NCBI GenBank assembly: GCA_026391235.1
Contig: JAPLDV010000626.1
Span: 1-5,656 of the forward strand
From: Bacteroidia bacterium
Lineage (GTDB): Bacteria; Bacteroidota; Bacteroidia; Bacteroidales; UBA12481
DNA length: 5,656 nt
Direction: 5' to 3'
This document shows positions 4,844 to 5,656 of this stretch, piece by piece (the stretch's first letter is position 1; the number at the start of each line of letters is the position of its first letter). The position numbers and the translations under genes are program-made. Under the pieces are notes generated by a model that worked only from the letters and a program-made list of their open reading frames with translations, was not told the origin of the DNA and did not search any database.

Positions 4844-4878
4844 TTTTGTAACAAATTTAGCATATATTTGTTACAAAA
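4844..4878. promoter_or_regulatory. 35-bp dyad, predicted operator of the DUF6088-type gene
   Basis: Perfect 13-base arms, TTTTGTAACAAAT (4844-4856) and ATTTGTTACAAAA (4866-4878), around a 9-base spacer, 17 bases upstream of the minus-strand ATG. A 13-of-13 match in a regulator's leader is a strong sign of a homodimer binding site. The half-site shares nothing obvious with the TGTCAC...GCCA half-sites of the abiE operon, so the two regulators should not cross-bind. Confidence 0.8.
4852..4859 (-). promoter_or_regulatory. possible Bacteroidota-type -7 promoter element
   Basis: On the minus strand these bases read TAAATTTG, an exact fit to the TAnnTTTG -7 consensus of Bacteroidota housekeeping promoters. 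It lies in the inner part of one arm and the spacer of the operator dyad, and would start transcription roughly 20 bases before the DUF6088-type ATG. No good -33 TTTG is found at the usual distance, so the call is tentative. If right, a regulator bound to the dyad would block the promoter directly. Confidence 0.4.
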
Positions 4879-4905
4879 AGGACTGATTAAAACGGCCCTG
4901 AGTAT

Positions 4906-4929
4906 AGTCCCTAACTAAGTCCCTCACAT
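4906..4929. repeat. two tandem degenerate 12-bp units
   Basis: AGTCCCTAACTA (4906-4917) and AGTCCCTCACAT (4918-4929) share their first seven bases and one 12-base period. From 4907 the plus strand reads V-P-N-stop-V-P-H, in the same frame as the array at 4973-5044. The unit resembles the reverse complement of the repeats at 2498-2521: 17 of 24 bases match over the two-unit alignment. This is probably a remnant of repetitive coding DNA. Confidence 0.5.
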
Positions 4930-4972
4930 TTTCGAAGCCGGAAACATAAAATCCTGGTTAGAAGCACCGGCA

Positions 4973-5044
4973 AAAACTGTGAAGAAAACTGGGGTGTAAA
5001 CTAAAGTGAAGACTAGGGAGAAAGGTTCGGAGACTGGTTCTGAA
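4973..5044 (+). repeat. degenerate 12-bp tandem array (about six units), likely a decayed protein linker
   Basis: Successive 12-base units are AAAACTGTGAAG, AAAACTGGGGTG, TAAACTAAAGTG, AAGACTAGGGAG, AAAGGTTCGGAG and ACTGGTTCTGAA. The first four keep the AACT/GACT core and later ones drift. In frame they read KTVK, KTGV, stop-TKV, KTRE, KGSE, TGSE. This looks like the KTREK-type linker repeats near the C-terminus of some Fic or AlbA_2/ATP-binding proteins. The in-frame stop at 4997-4999 and the stop at 4916-4918 show that the frame is dead. The region 4881-5122 otherwise has no gene or clear terminator. Confidence 0.6.
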
Positions 5045-5122
5045 AATTTTTTAACTTGTCGTAGCGAACTCAATTATCGGCTAATCAAACTATTTTTACG
5101 ACCGAACCATATTTAAATCGGG

Positions 5123-5656
5123 ATGAGACTATTTACCGGATTTCCGGTCGGAAACCAATTCACACTGGCAGCAACAGTGCTCAGCCTTTCAAACGGAACG
5201 ATCAACGGGCTCCGTTGGGTACCCGGAGTAAATCTACATGTCACAGCCTGTTTCATTGGAGAAGTATCGCCGGATAAACTGCCCCGGCTCAAAACAGCCA
5301 CCGGGGAGATATGCACAAAGTTTCAGCCAATGACGCTGAATCTGCAGGAGATCTGCATCTGGCCAAAGCGAAAACCCTATATGGTTTGGGCATTATATGA
5401 AGCGCGTCCTGACTTTACTGCGATATACCGAAAACTTGAACATAAACTCACCGGCGTTCCCGGGGAAGGATCGGTGAAGCCACATGTTACGCTGGCCCGT
5501 TTCAAGGATTACACCGATATCCGGCAGATTCAATTAACCGGAACGGCCTTCCCTGAAACTATCCTATGCGACCGGCAGATCCTGTTTGAATCACGCCTGG
5601 CACCCGAAGGCCCCGCCTATTTTCCGCTGGCAGAATATCCGCTAGGAAAGCCCCGC
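5123..5656 (+). CDS. thpR: RNA 2',3'-cyclic phosphodiesterase (ThpR/LigT, 2H phosphoesterase family), 3' end outside the window
   Basis: The frame is open for 178 residues from ATG 5123 to the window end. An in-frame TAA at 5114-5116 rules out an earlier start. The N-terminus MRLFTGFPV matches the family opening (RLF.a..lp). The two catalytic HxT motifs are present: LHVTACFIGEV (H39, T41) and PHVTLARF (H121, T123), about 82 residues apart as expected. RWVPGVNLH before the first motif and ESRLAPEGPAYFPL (156-169) near the end are also typical. Members hydrolyse 2',3'-cyclic phosphate ends of RNA to 2'-phosphates and act in the cytoplasm. With a usual length near 180-190 residues, only a few residues should be missing. 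It looks like an ordinary chromosomal gene: its DNA is visibly richer in G+C than the toxin-antitoxin genes. No ribosome-binding site or firm promoter is seen upstream. Confidence 0.9.
   Translation, partial: MRLFTGFPVGNQFTLAATVLSLSNGTINGLRWVPGVNLHVTACFIGEVSPDKLPRLKTATGEICTKFQPMTLNLQEICIWPKRKPYMVWALYEARPDFTAIYRKLEHKLTGVPGEGSVKPHVTLARFKDYTDIRQIQLTGTAFPETILCDRQILFESRLAPEGPAYFPLAEYPLGKPR

Noticed and set aside
4637..4918. Plus-strand ORF antisense to the DUF6088-type gene and running through its operator
   Set aside because: It passes through a perfect palindrome and the reverse frame of a well-recognised gene; only its last residues touch the decayed repeat region.
5113..5316. Minus-strand ORF opposite the start of thpR
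   Set aside because: Shadow of the ThpR frame, which carries both catalytic HxT motifs.

Overview
The window reads as an accessory, defence-type region of a bacterial chromosome, most likely from Bacteroidota or a close relative. Three things point that way: most genes lack a clear Shine-Dalgarno sequence, one regulatory dyad carries a TAnnTTTG box like the Bacteroidota -7 element, and the antitoxin subfamilies look like ones I know from that phylum. This assignment is an inference. The last gene is visibly richer in G+C than the toxin-antitoxin genes, which suggests that the window ends where ordinary chromosomal DNA resumes.

Left edge (1-373): the C-terminal end of a YhcG/DUF1016-type PDDEXK nuclease-like protein, overlapped at TAATG by a small Lys/Pro-rich ORF, then a strong intrinsic terminator. 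Region 374-644 has no gene but is full of dyads. Two related 43-bp palindromes (421-463 and 574-616) share four TGTCAC...GCCA half-sites, and a different dyad lies between them. This looks like the operator of the next operon.

Toxin-antitoxin operon (645-2487): an AbiEi-type winged-helix antitoxin (DUF6577-like) and an AbiEii-type nucleotidyltransferase toxin, overlapping by 8 bases. The expected logic is that the antitoxin represses its own operon at the dyads and also neutralises the toxin.

Middle cassette (2498-4930): an unrecognised 212-residue protein with a possible helix-hairpin-helix-like segment; a DUF6933-like gene that appears frameshifted; a ParB/sulfiredoxin-like protein with a DGNHR motif, joined to the previous gene by an ATGA overlap; and, on the minus strand, an orphan DUF6088-type AbiEi-like antitoxin/regulator with its own 35-bp operator. 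The last two genes converge and overlap by 41 bases. No second AbiEii toxin is visible. Related 12-bp-period repeats lie in opposite orientation near both ends of this cassette.

Right edge (4906-5656): degenerate 12-bp tandem repeats with in-frame stops, probably the decayed linker of a lost protein, then the start of an RNA 2',3'-cyclic phosphodiesterase (ThpR/LigT, two HxT motifs) that runs off the window.

The most unusual items are the four-half-site operator of the abiE operon, the orphan DUF6088 regulator facing a DUF6933-like/ParB-like pair, and the unrecognised gene at 2645-3283. Family names come from recall of sequence patterns; no database search was possible.
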